Positions 1-8,746 of a stretch of 64,000 bases of DNA are shown piece after piece. This DNA comes from an uncultured Corynebacterium sp. (GTDB taxonomy: Bacteria > Actinomycetota > Actinomycetes > Mycobacteriales > Mycobacteriaceae): assembly GCA_943913645.1 (NCBI GenBank), contig CALTYZ010000006.1, forward strand, positions 1 through 64,000, in the 5' to 3' direction. Within the stretch, counting starts at the first letter, position 1. Every line of letters begins with the position of its first letter. The notes under the pieces were generated by a model. The model had not been told where the DNA came from. It saw only the letters and a program-made list of their open reading frames with translations, and did no database searches. Both the position numbers and the translations under genes were made by a program.

Positions 1-1114
1 GGCGCACTCTCAGCTGTTCAGCCTCATTGCCATTGACCATAAAGAGATACCGATCCAGCGGCTCCTCAGGTGCGATCAAGTACGCCGGCGTTGCTTGATC
101 TGGCAATTGTATGGAGTTGATCTGGCACGCCCCATTGCCAAAACGCTCTACCTGAGCACCCTCCGGCAGCGCGGAATTACGCTGCGTGTTCGAGTCAAAC
201 TCAACGATACTGACCCCTTGTGTCTTGTTCACGCACCGGATTTTGCTCACCTCATCCCCGGTGATTTGCTTCGCGCTGCAGGTCATGCCCTCAAAACCGC
301 GGCCCCCTTCACGCTGCGAGATGAGGTCAGGAAAAGTCCGCGCCAAGCGCGCCTCACGCCCGGCCCACGGGTTTGTTGCCCCGAAACGCACATACCAGTA
401 CGCACCAACCCCCGCCAGCAGCAGCGTTGCGACGATGGCAATCAGCCACGGCAACACCGACCATTGCTTCGCCCCCGCCGGGGCTGGCCGCGCTGGTGCC
501 GGCCGCGCCTGTGGGGGCGGGATTATTTGCTCAACCACCGGCAGGTTTGGGCTCGTAATCGGAAAGTGCTGCTGCGGCTTATCAGCGTTCTCGGTTTTGT
601 CTGCGGTGTCTGGCTCAGCCTTTTCGGGCACTGCTTCTGGTTGCGGCGCTTCGGGCTCGGGTGCTTCCGGTTCCGGCGCTTCGGGCTCGGGTGCTTCCGG
701 TTCCGGCTCTTCCGGCTCGGGTGCTTCCGGTTCCGCTTCCTCGTCGGCGTCCGCGTCGTCGGCCTCCTCCGGACTGGCTGCTTCCTGGGGGGCGTCGGTT
801 TCTTCCTCGGGGGTAGCGTCTTCCTCAGGGTCGACTTCGTCGTCGTCGAGTTCTGGCGGGTTCAAATCCATCGCGGCGAGCTGGCGCAGCGCAGCAACCG
901 TGATATCGGGTGCATTGTGATCATCAAGCTGAAAGTCATACACACTGCGCCGCGCCGGATCCCCGAGGATTGCGCGCGCTACCTCTAACTCCTCTTGACC
1001 ACCCGGGTTGGATGTCTCACCAGAACTGATGCGTCTATCTAGCTCTGCGCAAAGTGCGATCGAGGCTTGATCACGGTCGAGCCCAAGGGACTTATAGAGG
1101 TTATAGTGCGCCAT
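1..1114 (-). CDS. J-domain-like, single-pass membrane protein (partial, 3' end outside window)
   Basis: The frame starts at ATG 1114 and is still open at the window edge (371 codons). Residues 1-65 resemble a J-domain (YNLYKSLGLDR... EELEVARAILGDPARRSVYD) but lack the HPD motif. A long acidic Glu/Pro/Ala linker follows (many EPEAPEPE units), then one membrane segment (PWLIAIVATLLLAGVGAYW) and an extracytoplasmic domain with paired cysteines. That domain is clearly paralogous to the C-terminal domain of the protein on the other side of lysS (shared: GxxG, L/MTC, KIRC, GVS, ALPxG, GxC.I.S, LP, AP, YL..NG..AE). The linker is probably disordered. Function unknown; a J-like domain suggests protein binding rather than DnaK stimulation, since HPD is absent. 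Confidence 0.75.
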   Translation of the reverse strand, partial: MAHYNLYKSLGLDRDQASIALCAELDRRISSGETSNPGGQEELEVARAILGDPARRSVYDFQLDDHNAPDITVAALRQLAAMDLNPPELDDDEVDPEEDATPEEETDAPQEAASPEEADDADADEEAEPEAPEPEEPEPEAPEPEAPEPEAPEPEAPQPEAVPEKAEPDTADKTENADKPQQHFPITSPNLPVVEQIIPPPQARPAPARPAPAGAKQWSVLPWLIAIVATLLLAGVGAYWYVRFGATNPWAGREARLARTFPDLISQREGGRGFEGMTCSAKQITGDEVSKIRCVNKTQGVSIVEFDSNTQRNSALPEGAQVERFGNGACQINSIQLPDQATPAYLIAPEEPLDRYLFMVNGNEAEQLRVR

Positions 1115-1219
1115 CGTCCGTTTCTCTTTTCACTCGCTATTAGCTGTGAGCTGATTGGACCAATCATGCCAAATAGCTTGACCACCCACGTGCGTAGGGG
1201 GTCAACGTCTTCCTGTGCC

Positions 1220-2788
1220 CTATTGCACACCACCCTCGCCCACTGCACCCGCAGGATCAGGCTTCACCAGCGGAAACAGGACCGTCTCCCGGATGCCAAG
1301 ACCAGTCAACGCCATCAGCAAGCGATCAACACCCATCCCTGTGCCAGCGGTTGGAGGCATGCCTTGTTCCATCGCGGCGAGGAAATTTTCATCTAACACC
1401 ATCGCCTCATCATCACCGTGGGCAGCTAAGCGCGCCTGATCCGCAAAACGCTCACGCTGAATCACCGGATCAATCAGCTCCGAATAGCCAGTAGCCAGCT
1501 CGAAGCCACGCACGTAGAGATCCCACTTTTCGGTCACCCCCGGCTGCGTGCGATGATCACGCGTCAGCGGCGAAGTCTCCACCGGGAAATTCACCACAAA
1601 GGTCGGCTCGTAGAGCTGATCAGAGCACAGATGCTCCCAAATCTCCTCCACCAGTTTGCCGTGCAGCCACCCGGCGTTCTCCGGCACTTTCACACCAACA
1701 ACGCCAGCAATCGCCTTCAACTCATCAACCGAGGTCTCCACTGTGACTTCCGGCTGGCCAGGAAACTTCCGGGCGAGCGCCTCATTGAGCGACGGATACA
1801 TCTCAAGGACTTTCCACTCGCCGGAAAGGTCGTAGACGGTGCCGTCGACAAGCTGCACTTGCTCCGAGCCGAACACCTCACGAGCACAAAACTGCACCAA
1901 CCCGCGCATCATTTCCGCACCATCTTTATACGTGCCCCACGCCTGGTAAGTCTCCAGCATCGTGAACTCTGGCGAGTGGGAGGAATCAATACCCTCATTG
2001 CGGAAATTGCGGTTGATTTCAAACACGCGCTCAATACCACCGACCACTGCCCGTTTGAGGAACAACTCCGGAGCGATACGCAAATACAGGTCAATATCGA
2101 GCGCATTTGAGTGGGTGACAAAAGGACGCGCCGCCGCACCACCATGCAACGTCTGCAACATCGGCGTCTCAATCTCCACAAAATCGAGCCCGGTGAGGTA
2201 CTTGCGCACAGCCGCGATGACCTTCACACGCGTCATCGCGTTGACACGTGCGGCGTCGCGCATGATCAAATCAGTGTAGCGGTGGCGTACCCGCTGTTCC
2301 TCATTCATCTCAGCGAACGCGACCGGCAGCGGGCGCAGCGCCTTCGACGCCATCTGCCACGTTTGCGCCTGCACCGAGAGCTCTCCGCGTTTCGATGCAA
2401 TAACCCTGCCTGTTACCGCCACAATATCGCCAAGATCCGTATCTGCCTTCCACGACGCTAACGCCGCCTCACCCACCTCGGCGAGAGAAAGCATGACCTG
2501 CAGCTGCGTACCATCGCCTTCCTGCAAGGTGGCAAAACACAACTTGCCGGTGTTGCGCTGGAACATAATCCGGCCCGCAACAGACACCACATCCTGCGTC
2601 TCCTGGCCCGGCTCCAGGCGGGTGCGCCCATCGCCCTGCCCCTCGGGGACCGCCTGGTACTTCGCCCGCAGGTCCTGCAACGAAGTGGTGCGATCGACTT
2701 CTGCTGGGTAAGGCTCAACACCAGCGTCGAGGAGTTTTTGTCGCTTCTCGCGGCGGATCCGCTGCTGCTCAGTCGTCACAGTAGTCAC
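1220..2788 (-). CDS. lysS: lysyl-tRNA synthetase, class II
   Basis: Charges tRNA-Lys in the cytoplasm. The N-terminal OB-fold anticodon-binding region is followed by the class II core: motif 2 (FRNEGIDSSHSPEFTMLE) and motif 3 (GMGVDRLLMALTG) near the C-terminus. Length (about 522 residues) is normal for the family. I prefer GTG 2788 as start because a TAGGAT box lies 8 nt upstream, suggesting a leaderless transcript; an in-frame ATG at 2809 overlapping the preceding gene by 10 bp is the alternative. It closes the folate/ftsH gene string and is flanked by two paralogous membrane proteins. Confidence 0.97.
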   Translation of the reverse strand: MTTVTTEQQRIRREKRQKLLDAGVEPYPAEVDRTTSLQDLRAKYQAVPEGQGDGRTRLEPGQETQDVVSVAGRIMFQRNTGKLCFATLQEGDGTQLQVMLSLAEVGEAALASWKADTDLGDIVAVTGRVIASKRGELSVQAQTWQMASKALRPLPVAFAEMNEEQRVRHRYTDLIMRDAARVNAMTRVKVIAAVRKYLTGLDFVEIETPMLQTLHGGAAARPFVTHSNALDIDLYLRIAPELFLKRAVVGGIERVFEINRNFRNEGIDSSHSPEFTMLETYQAWGTYKDGAEMMRGLVQFCAREVFGSEQVQLVDGTVYDLSGEWKVLEMYPSLNEALARKFPGQPEVTVETSVDELKAIAGVVGVKVPENAGWLHGKLVEEIWEHLCSDQLYEPTFVVNFPVETSPLTRDHRTQPGVTEKWDLYVRGFELATGYSELIDPVIQRERFADQARLAAHGDDEAMVLDENFLAAMEQGMPPTAGTGMGVDRLLMALTGLGIRETVLFPLVKPDPAGAVGEGGVQ

Positions 2789-2799
2789 GCCAGACGATC

Positions 2800-4005
2800 C
2801 TACTCGCACAGTGGCAACTTCAGCCGCATCGCCTCAGCGTCGGTGCCGTTGAGCACAACGAGGTAATCAGGGTGATCCCGCGGGGCCATCGCAAACGCCG
2901 GTGGGTCTGCCTCCGGCAGCGCATACGAGTCAATCATGCACTCACCACTGCCCACCACCACCGCATACAGCCCCGGCGGCAACGCTGCGGAACGCTCTTG
3001 CGCCGACGCATACTTGCTCACCGAAACACCCAGGTCCGGGCCCGCGCACCGAATCTTGCCCTCTTGGCCAGCATCGGTTGCCGCCGGTTCACATGTGAGG
3101 CTTTGCCATCCGCGCTGCCCTGCTTTATCACTGACAATCGCCGGGTATGTTTGGGCGATCTGCGTTTCCGACGCACTCCACTGCTCACCCCGGTTGGTGA
3201 CCCACCAAGCAATGAGCATGCCTGCCAGCAGCAACGCCAACGCGCCGATCACCCACGGCCACGGGTTGATGTTGAACGCGGCACGTGCCGTTGGGCGCGC
3301 AGCCCCCACCGGGTAGGGAGCTGGCAGGGAGCGATAGCCCCCCTCCGGCCCCGGCGCGACCGGACGCGTAATCGCTGCGAGATACCCAGCGGCGGTAGCG
3401 TTTGCGGCCGCCGCGTCACTGTCCACCGGGCGGCCGGTGACCTCTGCCACCACATTCCAGAAATCGCGCAGGTTATCCTCGGCAGAAGCCGTCTGCGGGC
3501 TGGGGCCGACTAACCCCATCTTCACCGGCATCCGGGCAAGCGCGTGCTGGGCGTAGAGTTGCTCAGCTTTGATAGACCGTGCCAGGAAATCAGCTTGCCC
3601 CGCCGCGTTGTAGGCATCTACCGCACCGGCAACACCTTGTAACAGCTCACCAGCCTCAGCCAAAGACACCGTTTCACCGGCGGCTTTTTTCTCCTCCAGG
3701 AGTTCGCGCAGCGGTGTGCCCAACGGCAGGTCGCGCAGCACAACAGGTCGGCCGTCTGCAAGTCTGCCGGCGTAGCGCGGCCGGAACACGGCTGGGGTAT
3801 TGACGTTGGTCAGCTGCGCATCAAGCTGTTCCGCATCAGCGTTGAGTGGGGCGTCAAACACCTCGACTTGCACGCCGACACCGTCTTGCGACGTCGCCTC
3901 ATACAACGTCGAGGTGTCTGTCTGGGTAGTCTCGCGCACATTGTCCGCGTTGAGGTTCAGGCCGTAACGCTCGTTGACTATTCCGGCGATGCGGGGCACA
4001 GGCAT
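2800..4005 (-). CDS. pseudokinase-like single-pass membrane protein
   Basis: 401 residues. The first ~215 residues read like a degenerate protein-kinase fold: an N-lobe-like stretch, a hinge-like segment (VVLRDLPLGTPLRELLEE) and helical C-lobe-like sequence, but no glycine-rich loop, no HRD and no DFG. After a linker comes a membrane helix (PWVIGALALLLAGMLIAWW) and a ~120-residue outer domain with Cys pairs (LTCEP, IRCAG, GECMIDS, LPLCE). That outer domain matches the one in the protein downstream of lysS. Its stop overlaps the possible ATG start of lysS. The kinase relationship is inferred from pattern alone and would need a structure prediction; catalytic activity is unlikely. Confidence 0.7.
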   Translation of the reverse strand: MPVPRIAGIVNERYGLNLNADNVRETTQTDTSTLYEATSQDGVGVQVEVFDAPLNADAEQLDAQLTNVNTPAVFRPRYAGRLADGRPVVLRDLPLGTPLRELLEEKKAAGETVSLAEAGELLQGVAGAVDAYNAAGQADFLARSIKAEQLYAQHALARMPVKMGLVGPSPQTASAEDNLRDFWNVVAEVTGRPVDSDAAAANATAAGYLAAITRPVAPGPEGGYRSLPAPYPVGAARPTARAAFNINPWPWVIGALALLLAGMLIAWWVTNRGEQWSASETQIAQTYPAIVSDKAGQRGWQSLTCEPAATDAGQEGKIRCAGPDLGVSVSKYASAQERSAALPPGLYAVVVGSGECMIDSYALPEADPPAFAMAPRDHPDYLVVLNGTDAEAMRLKLPLCE

Positions 4006-4024
4006 GCAAGCGAGTGTAGCGCAC

Positions 4025-4822
4025 TTATGCGCCAGTACTATTCAATCCCACATTGTCGATTAGCCTCGAACTTCCGAGTTTTACAGCCGCAAGCAATCGC
4101 GTATCGACGTCACCTTCCGGTACCCCGAACCCGAAGTCGCGCACCTCCACATACTCAGGGCGCACCCCAGCTGCCTCAAACACCCCGCGGGCAGCTTCCA
4201 CCGCCGCCGCAGACCCACCATTTCGGCCCGCGTGCGCGCCAGCGGTCAACGCCGCAGCCAGCACCAACGCTGCTTCCCGGTCGGCTTCGGCCACCTGGGC
4301 ATTGCGCAGTGAGACCGCCAACCCGTCGGGCATGCGCACCGTCGGCACCGCATGTAGGCGCACCTCCATGCGCAATTCGGTGACCGCACGCTGGGTGGCG
4401 GCAAGCACCTCAAAGTCCTTCTCCCCCAGCACCGCATCAGTCGCATGCGTGGCGTTGATGGCCGCCACGATGTAGGCCACCTCGCGGCCGACCTCCTCAG
4501 CAGACTCCAGGTGATCCAGGCCCGTGTCCACCCGCACACCAGGGCGAAGATCACCATGAAACACCACGTCCACCCCCTCATTGGCAAACACCTCAGGCAC
4601 CATGGCACCAGCGAACACAACGAACACACAGGCCCCGAGCACCGACTTCGCCGCCCGGATCAGCGCAATATGGCCCGCGTGCACATCGGTACCAAGCGGC
4701 ACGACCACCACAGACTTGCCGATTTTGCGAAACGCCCGCCCATATGTGGCCAACAAGCCCGCATCCCGCACCACCACAGCCTGCCCCGGGACAAACCCTG
4801 GTGTGCGCACTCCTTGTGACAT
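4025..4822 (-). CDS. panC: PanC-like pantoate--beta-alanine ligase family protein
   Basis: 265 residues. PanC joins pantoate and beta-alanine with ATP to make pantothenate. Visible family signatures are the HxGH nucleotide-binding motif (TDVHAGHIALIRAA), GEKDF, and VPTVRMPDGLAVSLRN, which corresponds to PDGLA-x-SSRN with one Ser replaced by Leu. The segment expected to carry the asparagine after the HxGH strand (FVNP type) is divergent (FVVFAG). This position beside the Rossmann protein and folK matches the mycobacterial panC locus. The substitutions leave open whether it is the main pantothenate synthetase or a divergent paralogue. Confidence 0.8.
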   Translation of the reverse strand: MSQGVRTPGFVPGQAVVVRDAGLLATYGRAFRKIGKSVVVVPLGTDVHAGHIALIRAAKSVLGACVFVVFAGAMVPEVFANEGVDVVFHGDLRPGVRVDTGLDHLESAEEVGREVAYIVAAINATHATDAVLGEKDFEVLAATQRAVTELRMEVRLHAVPTVRMPDGLAVSLRNAQVAEADREAALVLAAALTAGAHAGRNGGSAAAVEAARGVFEAAGVRPEYVEVRDFGFGVPEGDVDTRLLAAVKLGSSRLIDNVGLNSTGA

Positions 4823-4825
4823 CGC

Positions 4826-5530
4826 CTATAGCCTCCCGCCGTACTTCTCAAACGCCCACAGCTCAACATCTGTTGATAGCGTCTGCTCACCTTGTCTGCG
4901 CTGCAAATCCACAAACAGCCGGAACACCCCCGGATCTGCAATGCCTGCCGCGATCTGGTCCAGCTCGGCGGTGCTCACCGACTGCAACGCGCTCGGCGCA
5001 GCGTTCAGCAACTCATCGGAAAACACCTCCACCCCCGGCACGCTCGTCTTGAGCAGGTCGTAGGCATCAAAACGCACCACGTTTTCTAACGCCCGCAGCC
5101 GCTGCGCCGCCACAATCACCGGCCGATCCGCATCATTGATGGGCAAATTCACCCCACCAATTTCCGCAATCAACAGCCCCACAACCGTCTCGCCCACCTC
5201 GTCCGCTGCAGAACACACCCACACCTCACCGAAAAGATTGTGGGCGCACATCACAATGGCGTGGTTGGTTTCGACGTCATCAAGCAGCTGGGTGCCCGCA
5301 TCAAGCGCAGTATGCAAAAACATTTGCCGCGGGCGCGCATACGTCTGCAGCTTCTCAACACCCCAGCGCACCGCATCACTTTCCCCATCAAGCAACACCA
5401 GGTCAACATGGGCAATGGCTCCCGGATCATCAGCAACGTCGATGGTGATCACTTCGTGACCAGCATGAGCAAGTTTCACCGCGAGCGCGGTCTCACCGAA
5501 GATAGCTCCGACAACCAGGCGAGGTGGCAT
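4826..5530 (-). CDS. Rossmann-fold NAD(P)-binding-like protein
   Basis: 234 residues. The N-terminus (GAIFGETALAVKLAHAGHEVITIDVADD) forms a dinucleotide-binding beta-alpha-beta pattern, here with GxxxxT instead of canonical GxGxxG. The middle resembles the 6-phosphogluconate-dehydrogenase-like/DUF2520 proteins that sit between panC and folK in mycobacteria (Rv3603c position), but is shorter. Ends 3 bp before the panC-like gene, so the two are translationally close. Enzymatic role unknown; linkage to pantothenate and folate synthesis is by position only. Confidence 0.7.
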   Translation of the reverse strand: MPPRLVVGAIFGETALAVKLAHAGHEVITIDVADDPGAIAHVDLVLLDGESDAVRWGVEKLQTYARPRQMFLHTALDAGTQLLDDVETNHAIVMCAHNLFGEVWVCSAADEVGETVVGLLIAEIGGVNLPINDADRPVIVAAQRLRALENVVRFDAYDLLKTSVPGVEVFSDELLNAAPSALQSVSTAELDQIAAGIADPGVFRLFVDLQRRQGEQTLSTDVELWAFEKYGGRL

Positions 5531-5548
5531 GCGCGTTACCGCTTTTCC

Positions 5549-5977
5549 CTATGACCGGTTGCGGCGCGACAAGATATCAGCAACTGAAAGAGCGTTCTTG
5601 TCGTACTCATCACGGTGGCGTCGCCCATATTCCTCTGGGGTCTGCCCCACCTGCGCACGCAACGCCCGAATTTCTTGTTGCAGCTCGCGGATCGCGGCAG
5701 CATCTACCGGCGAGCGCATCTGGGCGTGCGCTGCAGACAACAAAGCCCCACGCTCAGCAGCGACACGCGCCGCCCGGTCACGCTCCTGACGTGCGCGATG
5801 CATGTAAATAATGCCGGCGATCGCCGCCCACAGTGCAAGCAGCAACGACAGCTTCAAGGCGGTAGCCGAGTTCGCAACAAGAGTGACAAACGTGCCGATG
5901 ATCGCCATCGCGAACGGGGCGACGACCACCAGATTCTCGGTGTCGCGGCGTTTTTTCGGCGACTGTTCAGCACTCAT
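5549..5977 (-). CDS. small membrane protein with two helices and C-terminal coiled coil
   Basis: About 142 residues from ATG 5977 (MSAEQSPKKR); AAGGTG upstream is a fair ribosome-binding site, and ATG 5983 is an alternative. Two membrane segments (VVAPFAMAIIGTFVTLVAN and LKLSLLLALWAAIAGIIYM) are followed by a charged alpha-helical region with heptad character (RELQQEIRALRAQVGQTPEEYGRR). The position corresponds to the mycobacterial Rv3604c family (DUF6779-type, from memory). It overlaps no neighbour and lies 11 bp after the DUF3180 gene. Function unknown. Confidence 0.75.
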   Translation of the reverse strand: MSAEQSPKKRRDTENLVVVAPFAMAIIGTFVTLVANSATALKLSLLLALWAAIAGIIYMHRARQERDRAARVAAERGALLSAAHAQMRSPVDAAAIRELQQEIRALRAQVGQTPEEYGRRHRDEYDKNALSVADILSRRNRS

Positions 5978-5987
5978 TTCCATCACC

Positions 5988-6455
5988 TTAGCTAACACCC
6001 TCGCCCTGCGAAGGCGGGGTTACCTCACATGCACGCTCTAGCGTAACCCCCGCAACCGCCAACGCGAGACCACCCACCGCACCAGAAACCAACGACGGAA
6101 AATCATCCGCCGCCGCGGCAAGCACACCCAGGCGCGGCGCGACATAAGCAAGCAAGCCACCATACACCCCGCCACACAACGCCCCCGCCCAGGCAGACGC
6201 TTTGCCAAACACCATCAAGTTCGCCACCATCATCGGGTTGAGTTGTGAACGGTCTAAACCGACCTTGCCCTCTTCACGCCGTTTGCGCACCATGTAGGCA
6301 AAGTAGGCACACACCGCGGCGACAATCCAAAGACTCAGCGGCACAACCAAACTCAACGACTCCAACGCCGCGTAAAAACGCCGCACCAGAATCAGCGCCG
6401 CAGCCGCAGCGAACAGTGCGGCACCAACAAGACCAGTAATTGGCGTGCGAGTCAC
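5988..6455 (-). CDS. DUF3180 family membrane protein
   Basis: 155 residues with four predicted membrane helices arranged as two pairs around a short charged loop (YMVRKRREEGKVGLDRSQLNPM). The family sits immediately downstream of folK throughout Mycobacteriales. The GTG start overlaps the folK TGA by 4 bp (GTGA), indicating translational coupling. No catalytic motif is evident; a transport or scaffolding role in folate synthesis has not been shown. Confidence 0.85.
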   Translation of the reverse strand: MTRTPITGLVGAALFAAAAALILVRRFYAALESLSLVVPLSLWIVAAVCAYFAYMVRKRREEGKVGLDRSQLNPMMVANLMVFGKASAWAGALCGGVYGGLLAYVAPRLGVLAAAADDFPSLVSGAVGGLALAVAGVTLERACEVTPPSQGEGVS

Positions 6456-6922
6456 AGCTTGCTCACCCCCTGCGGTTCAAGCTGGGCCAGGATGTCTCGC
6501 ACCGGCTCACCACGCAGCGTTGCATCTGGATCAACTTCCAGCCAAGGGCGCAACACGAACTCACGCGCATGCGCCCGCGGGTGCGGAACCGTCAGCACCG
6601 GGTCTGAGCTGGTGTAGCCCTCAATATCGACGATGTCTACATCCAGCGTGCGCGGCCCCCACCGCAGCACGCGCCGCCGGTGCGCGTCGCGCTCCAACCC
6701 TTGGCACACCGCCAGCAGCTCAGGTGGCGAGAGCTGCGTATCCACGATCAGGACCTGGTTGAAAAAATCGGGCTGTTCCACCCCACCCCACGGCGCGGTG
6801 ACATACAGCGAACTGGCGCCAACCACTACCACATCGGGGCGCGCCTGCAGCGCGTGCACAACCGCTGCGAGATGCGCCCGTGAATCCTCCATGTTTGAAC
6901 CTGTCGACACAACTGCGCGCAC
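6452..6922 (-). CDS. folK: 2-amino-4-hydroxy-6-hydroxymethyldihydropteridine pyrophosphokinase
   Basis: 156 residues. Transfers pyrophosphate from ATP to 6-hydroxymethyl-7,8-dihydropterin, the step before dihydropteroate synthase. Family features are all visible: SxGSN start (VVSTGSNMEDS), the SSLY.T.PWG..EQPDFFNQV core, and RWGPRTLDVDI with the catalytic aspartates, then PHPRAHAREFVLRPW. Starts 3 bp after folB. Confidence 0.96.
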   Translation of the reverse strand: MRAVVSTGSNMEDSRAHLAAVVHALQARPDVVVVGASSLYVTAPWGGVEQPDFFNQVLIVDTQLSPPELLAVCQGLERDAHRRRVLRWGPRTLDVDIVDIEGYTSSDPVLTVPHPRAHAREFVLRPWLEVDPDATLRGEPVRDILAQLEPQGVSKL

Positions 6923-6925
6923 GAT

Positions 6926-7297
6926 CTACCTGCGCTTCCTGGACCGGCGGGCAACCACCGCGACATCATCAAACACCAACGGAATCGGCGCATGCGGCTT
7001 GTGCATGGTCACCTCCACCGCGTGCAACACCGGGTAGGCCGCAAGCGCCGCATCAGCGATCTCACTGGCCACAGTCTCAATCAGTTGCCGCGATGGGCCG
7101 GTGGCGATGTCATACGCAAGCTGGGCGAGCTCAGCATAATTGACGGTGCGAGCCAAATCGTCGCCACGGGCAGCCTCGGCGAAGTCAAGCCAGCACACGA
7201 CGTCGCAAAGAAATGCTTGGCCCTGCTGTGCCTCATGGGCAAGCACACCATGGTTGGCATACAACCGCAGACCCGTGAGTTCAATCCGATCAGCCAT
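6926..7297 (-). CDS. folB: dihydroneopterin aldolase
   Basis: 123 residues from ATG 7297 (MADRIELTGLRLYANHGV). Converts dihydroneopterin to 6-hydroxymethyldihydropterin and glycolaldehyde. The family LRLYANHGVLAHE segment, the TVNYAELAQL segment and the substrate-binding LIETVASEIAD stretch are present; length matches the usual ~120. Its start lies inside the last codons of folP (8-bp overlap), so the longer frame reaching back to 7369 is not needed. Confidence 0.95.
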   Translation of the reverse strand: MADRIELTGLRLYANHGVLAHEAQQGQAFLCDVVCWLDFAEAARGDDLARTVNYAELAQLAYDIATGPSRQLIETVASEIADAALAAYPVLHAVEVTMHKPHAPIPLVFDDVAVVARRSRKRR

Positions 7298-8156
7298 CAC
7301 GGCCCGCCTTCCACGCCGCCGCCACATCCACCGCATCGCGTGAAACCGCCACCTCATGCACGCGCACACACCACGCCCCCAGGTGGGCAGACAACGCCGT
7401 CACCGCGGCAGTCGCCGGATCCGCATCCACCGGCGTGTGATCAAGGCCCCGCTGCGCGCGAATCGCCGTGAGAAAGCGCTTGCGCGACGCCCCCACCAAC
7501 ACCGGAAACTGCCCCGCAACGAACTCCGGCAAAGCGTTGAGCAACGCCCAATTATCCTCGGCTGTCTTCGCAAACCCCAACCCCGGATCAACAGTGATCT
7601 GAGCCGGGTCAACACCAGCAGCAATCGCCGCATCCGTCAACCGAGCCAACACCTCATGCACATCACGCACCACATCGCCGCCATGATCAGCAGCGCCAGC
7701 AGCACTTTCAAACCGTTGCGTGCGCCAATGCATCAAGCACACCGGCAGCCCAGTTTGCGCCATCACCGCATACATATCCGCATCGGCCAAACCGCCGGAG
7801 ACATCATTGATCATGTCCACACCCGCCTCAGCCGCAGCCAACGCGGTCGAAGCACGCATCGTGTCTACCGAGGTGCGGATCCCCTCCTGGCTAAGCGCGG
7901 TAATCACTGGCGCAACACGCGCTGCCTCCACCTGCGCAGACACCCGCGTCGCACCGGGGCGGGTGGACTCAGCACCAACATCAATAATGTCCGCACCCAA
8001 CTCGACAAGCTCACGCGCATGCGCCACCGCAGCATCGACAGCAAGGAAGCGCCCACCATCAGAAAATGAGTCCTCGGTGACATTGACAATGCCCATCACC
8101 GTAACCCGCCCTGGGGCGCTTAACTCGGCCAGCGTGGTTGGTGTGCTGCGACTCAT
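7290..8156 (-). CDS. folP: dihydropteroate synthase
   Basis: 288 residues from ATG 8156 with AGGAG upstream. Condenses hydroxymethyldihydropterin pyrophosphate with p-aminobenzoate; target of sulfonamides. Signatures: GIVNVTEDSFSDGG, DIIDVGAESTRPGA, MINDVSGG, DPGLGFAKT, and VGASRKRFL. Sits between folE and folB with overlapping ends on the folB side. Confidence 0.97.
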   Translation of the reverse strand: MSRSTPTTLAELSAPGRVTVMGIVNVTEDSFSDGGRFLAVDAAVAHARELVELGADIIDVGAESTRPGATRVSAQVEAARVAPVITALSQEGIRTSVDTMRASTALAAAEAGVDMINDVSGGLADADMYAVMAQTGLPVCLMHWRTQRFESAAGAADHGGDVVRDVHEVLARLTDAAIAAGVDPAQITVDPGLGFAKTAEDNWALLNALPEFVAGQFPVLVGASRKRFLTAIRAQRGLDHTPVDADPATAAVTALSAHLGAWCVRVHEVAVSRDAVDVAAAWKAGRDG

Positions 8157-8167
8157 CCTCAACGCTC

Positions 8168-8746
8168 CTAACTGCGAATCAGGCTCATAACCTCGGAGCG
8201 CGACGCCGCATTATGTTCAAAACCGCCGCGCACCGCCGATGTGGTGGTCACCGCCCCCGGTTTGCGGATCCCGCGCATTGCCATGCACAAATGCTCACAC
8301 TCAATGACCACAATCACCGCCGATGCATCAAGCTTATCCATCAATGCGTCTGCAATCTGAGCCGTCAGACGCTCCTGCACTTGTGGACGCTTAGCGTACA
8401 AATCCGCCAGCCGCGCCAGCTTTGACAACCCAGTGACCTTGCCCTCGGTGCCGGGAATATAGCCAATGTGCGCCTTGCCATAAAACGGCACCAAGTGGTG
8501 CTCACATGTGGAATAAATCGGGATATCGCGCACCAACACCAGCTCACGGTGGTTTTCTGCAAACGTGCGCTCAAGTACCTCAGTCGGCTCCGCCTGCAAC
8601 CCCGCAAAGGTTTCCGCATACGCGCGGGCCACACGCGCAGGTGTATCGATAAGCCCTTCCCGATCCGGGTCCTCACCCACCGCGATCAAAAGTTCTCGCA
8701 CCGCCGCTTCTACCCGGGCGTGGTCAAACTGGGAGTTAGCGTTCAT
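8168..8746 (-). CDS. folE: GTP cyclohydrolase I
   Basis: 193 residues from ATG 8746 (MNANSQFDHARVEAAV). Opens the folate pathway by converting GTP to dihydroneopterin triphosphate. Zinc ligands and active site are visible: STCEHHLVPFYGKAHIGY, CEHLCMAMRGIRKPGAVTTTSAVRG. The start lies inside the last codons of ftsH (11-bp overlap). A longer in-frame Arg-rich extension to 8986 is opposite the ftsH tail and is rejected. Confidence 0.97.
   Translation of the reverse strand: MNANSQFDHARVEAAVRELLIAVGEDPDREGLIDTPARVARAYAETFAGLQAEPTEVLERTFAENHRELVLVRDIPIYSTCEHHLVPFYGKAHIGYIPGTEGKVTGLSKLARLADLYAKRPQVQERLTAQIADALMDKLDASAVIVVIECEHLCMAMRGIRKPGAVTTTSAVRGGFEHNAASRSEVMSLIRS

Noticed and set aside
95..988. 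Two long plus-strand open frames with Gly/Ser/Ala or Phe/Arg repeats
   Set aside because: They are the complement of the Glu/Pro/Ala linker of the minus-strand J-like protein, which has a coherent domain order and a paralogue.
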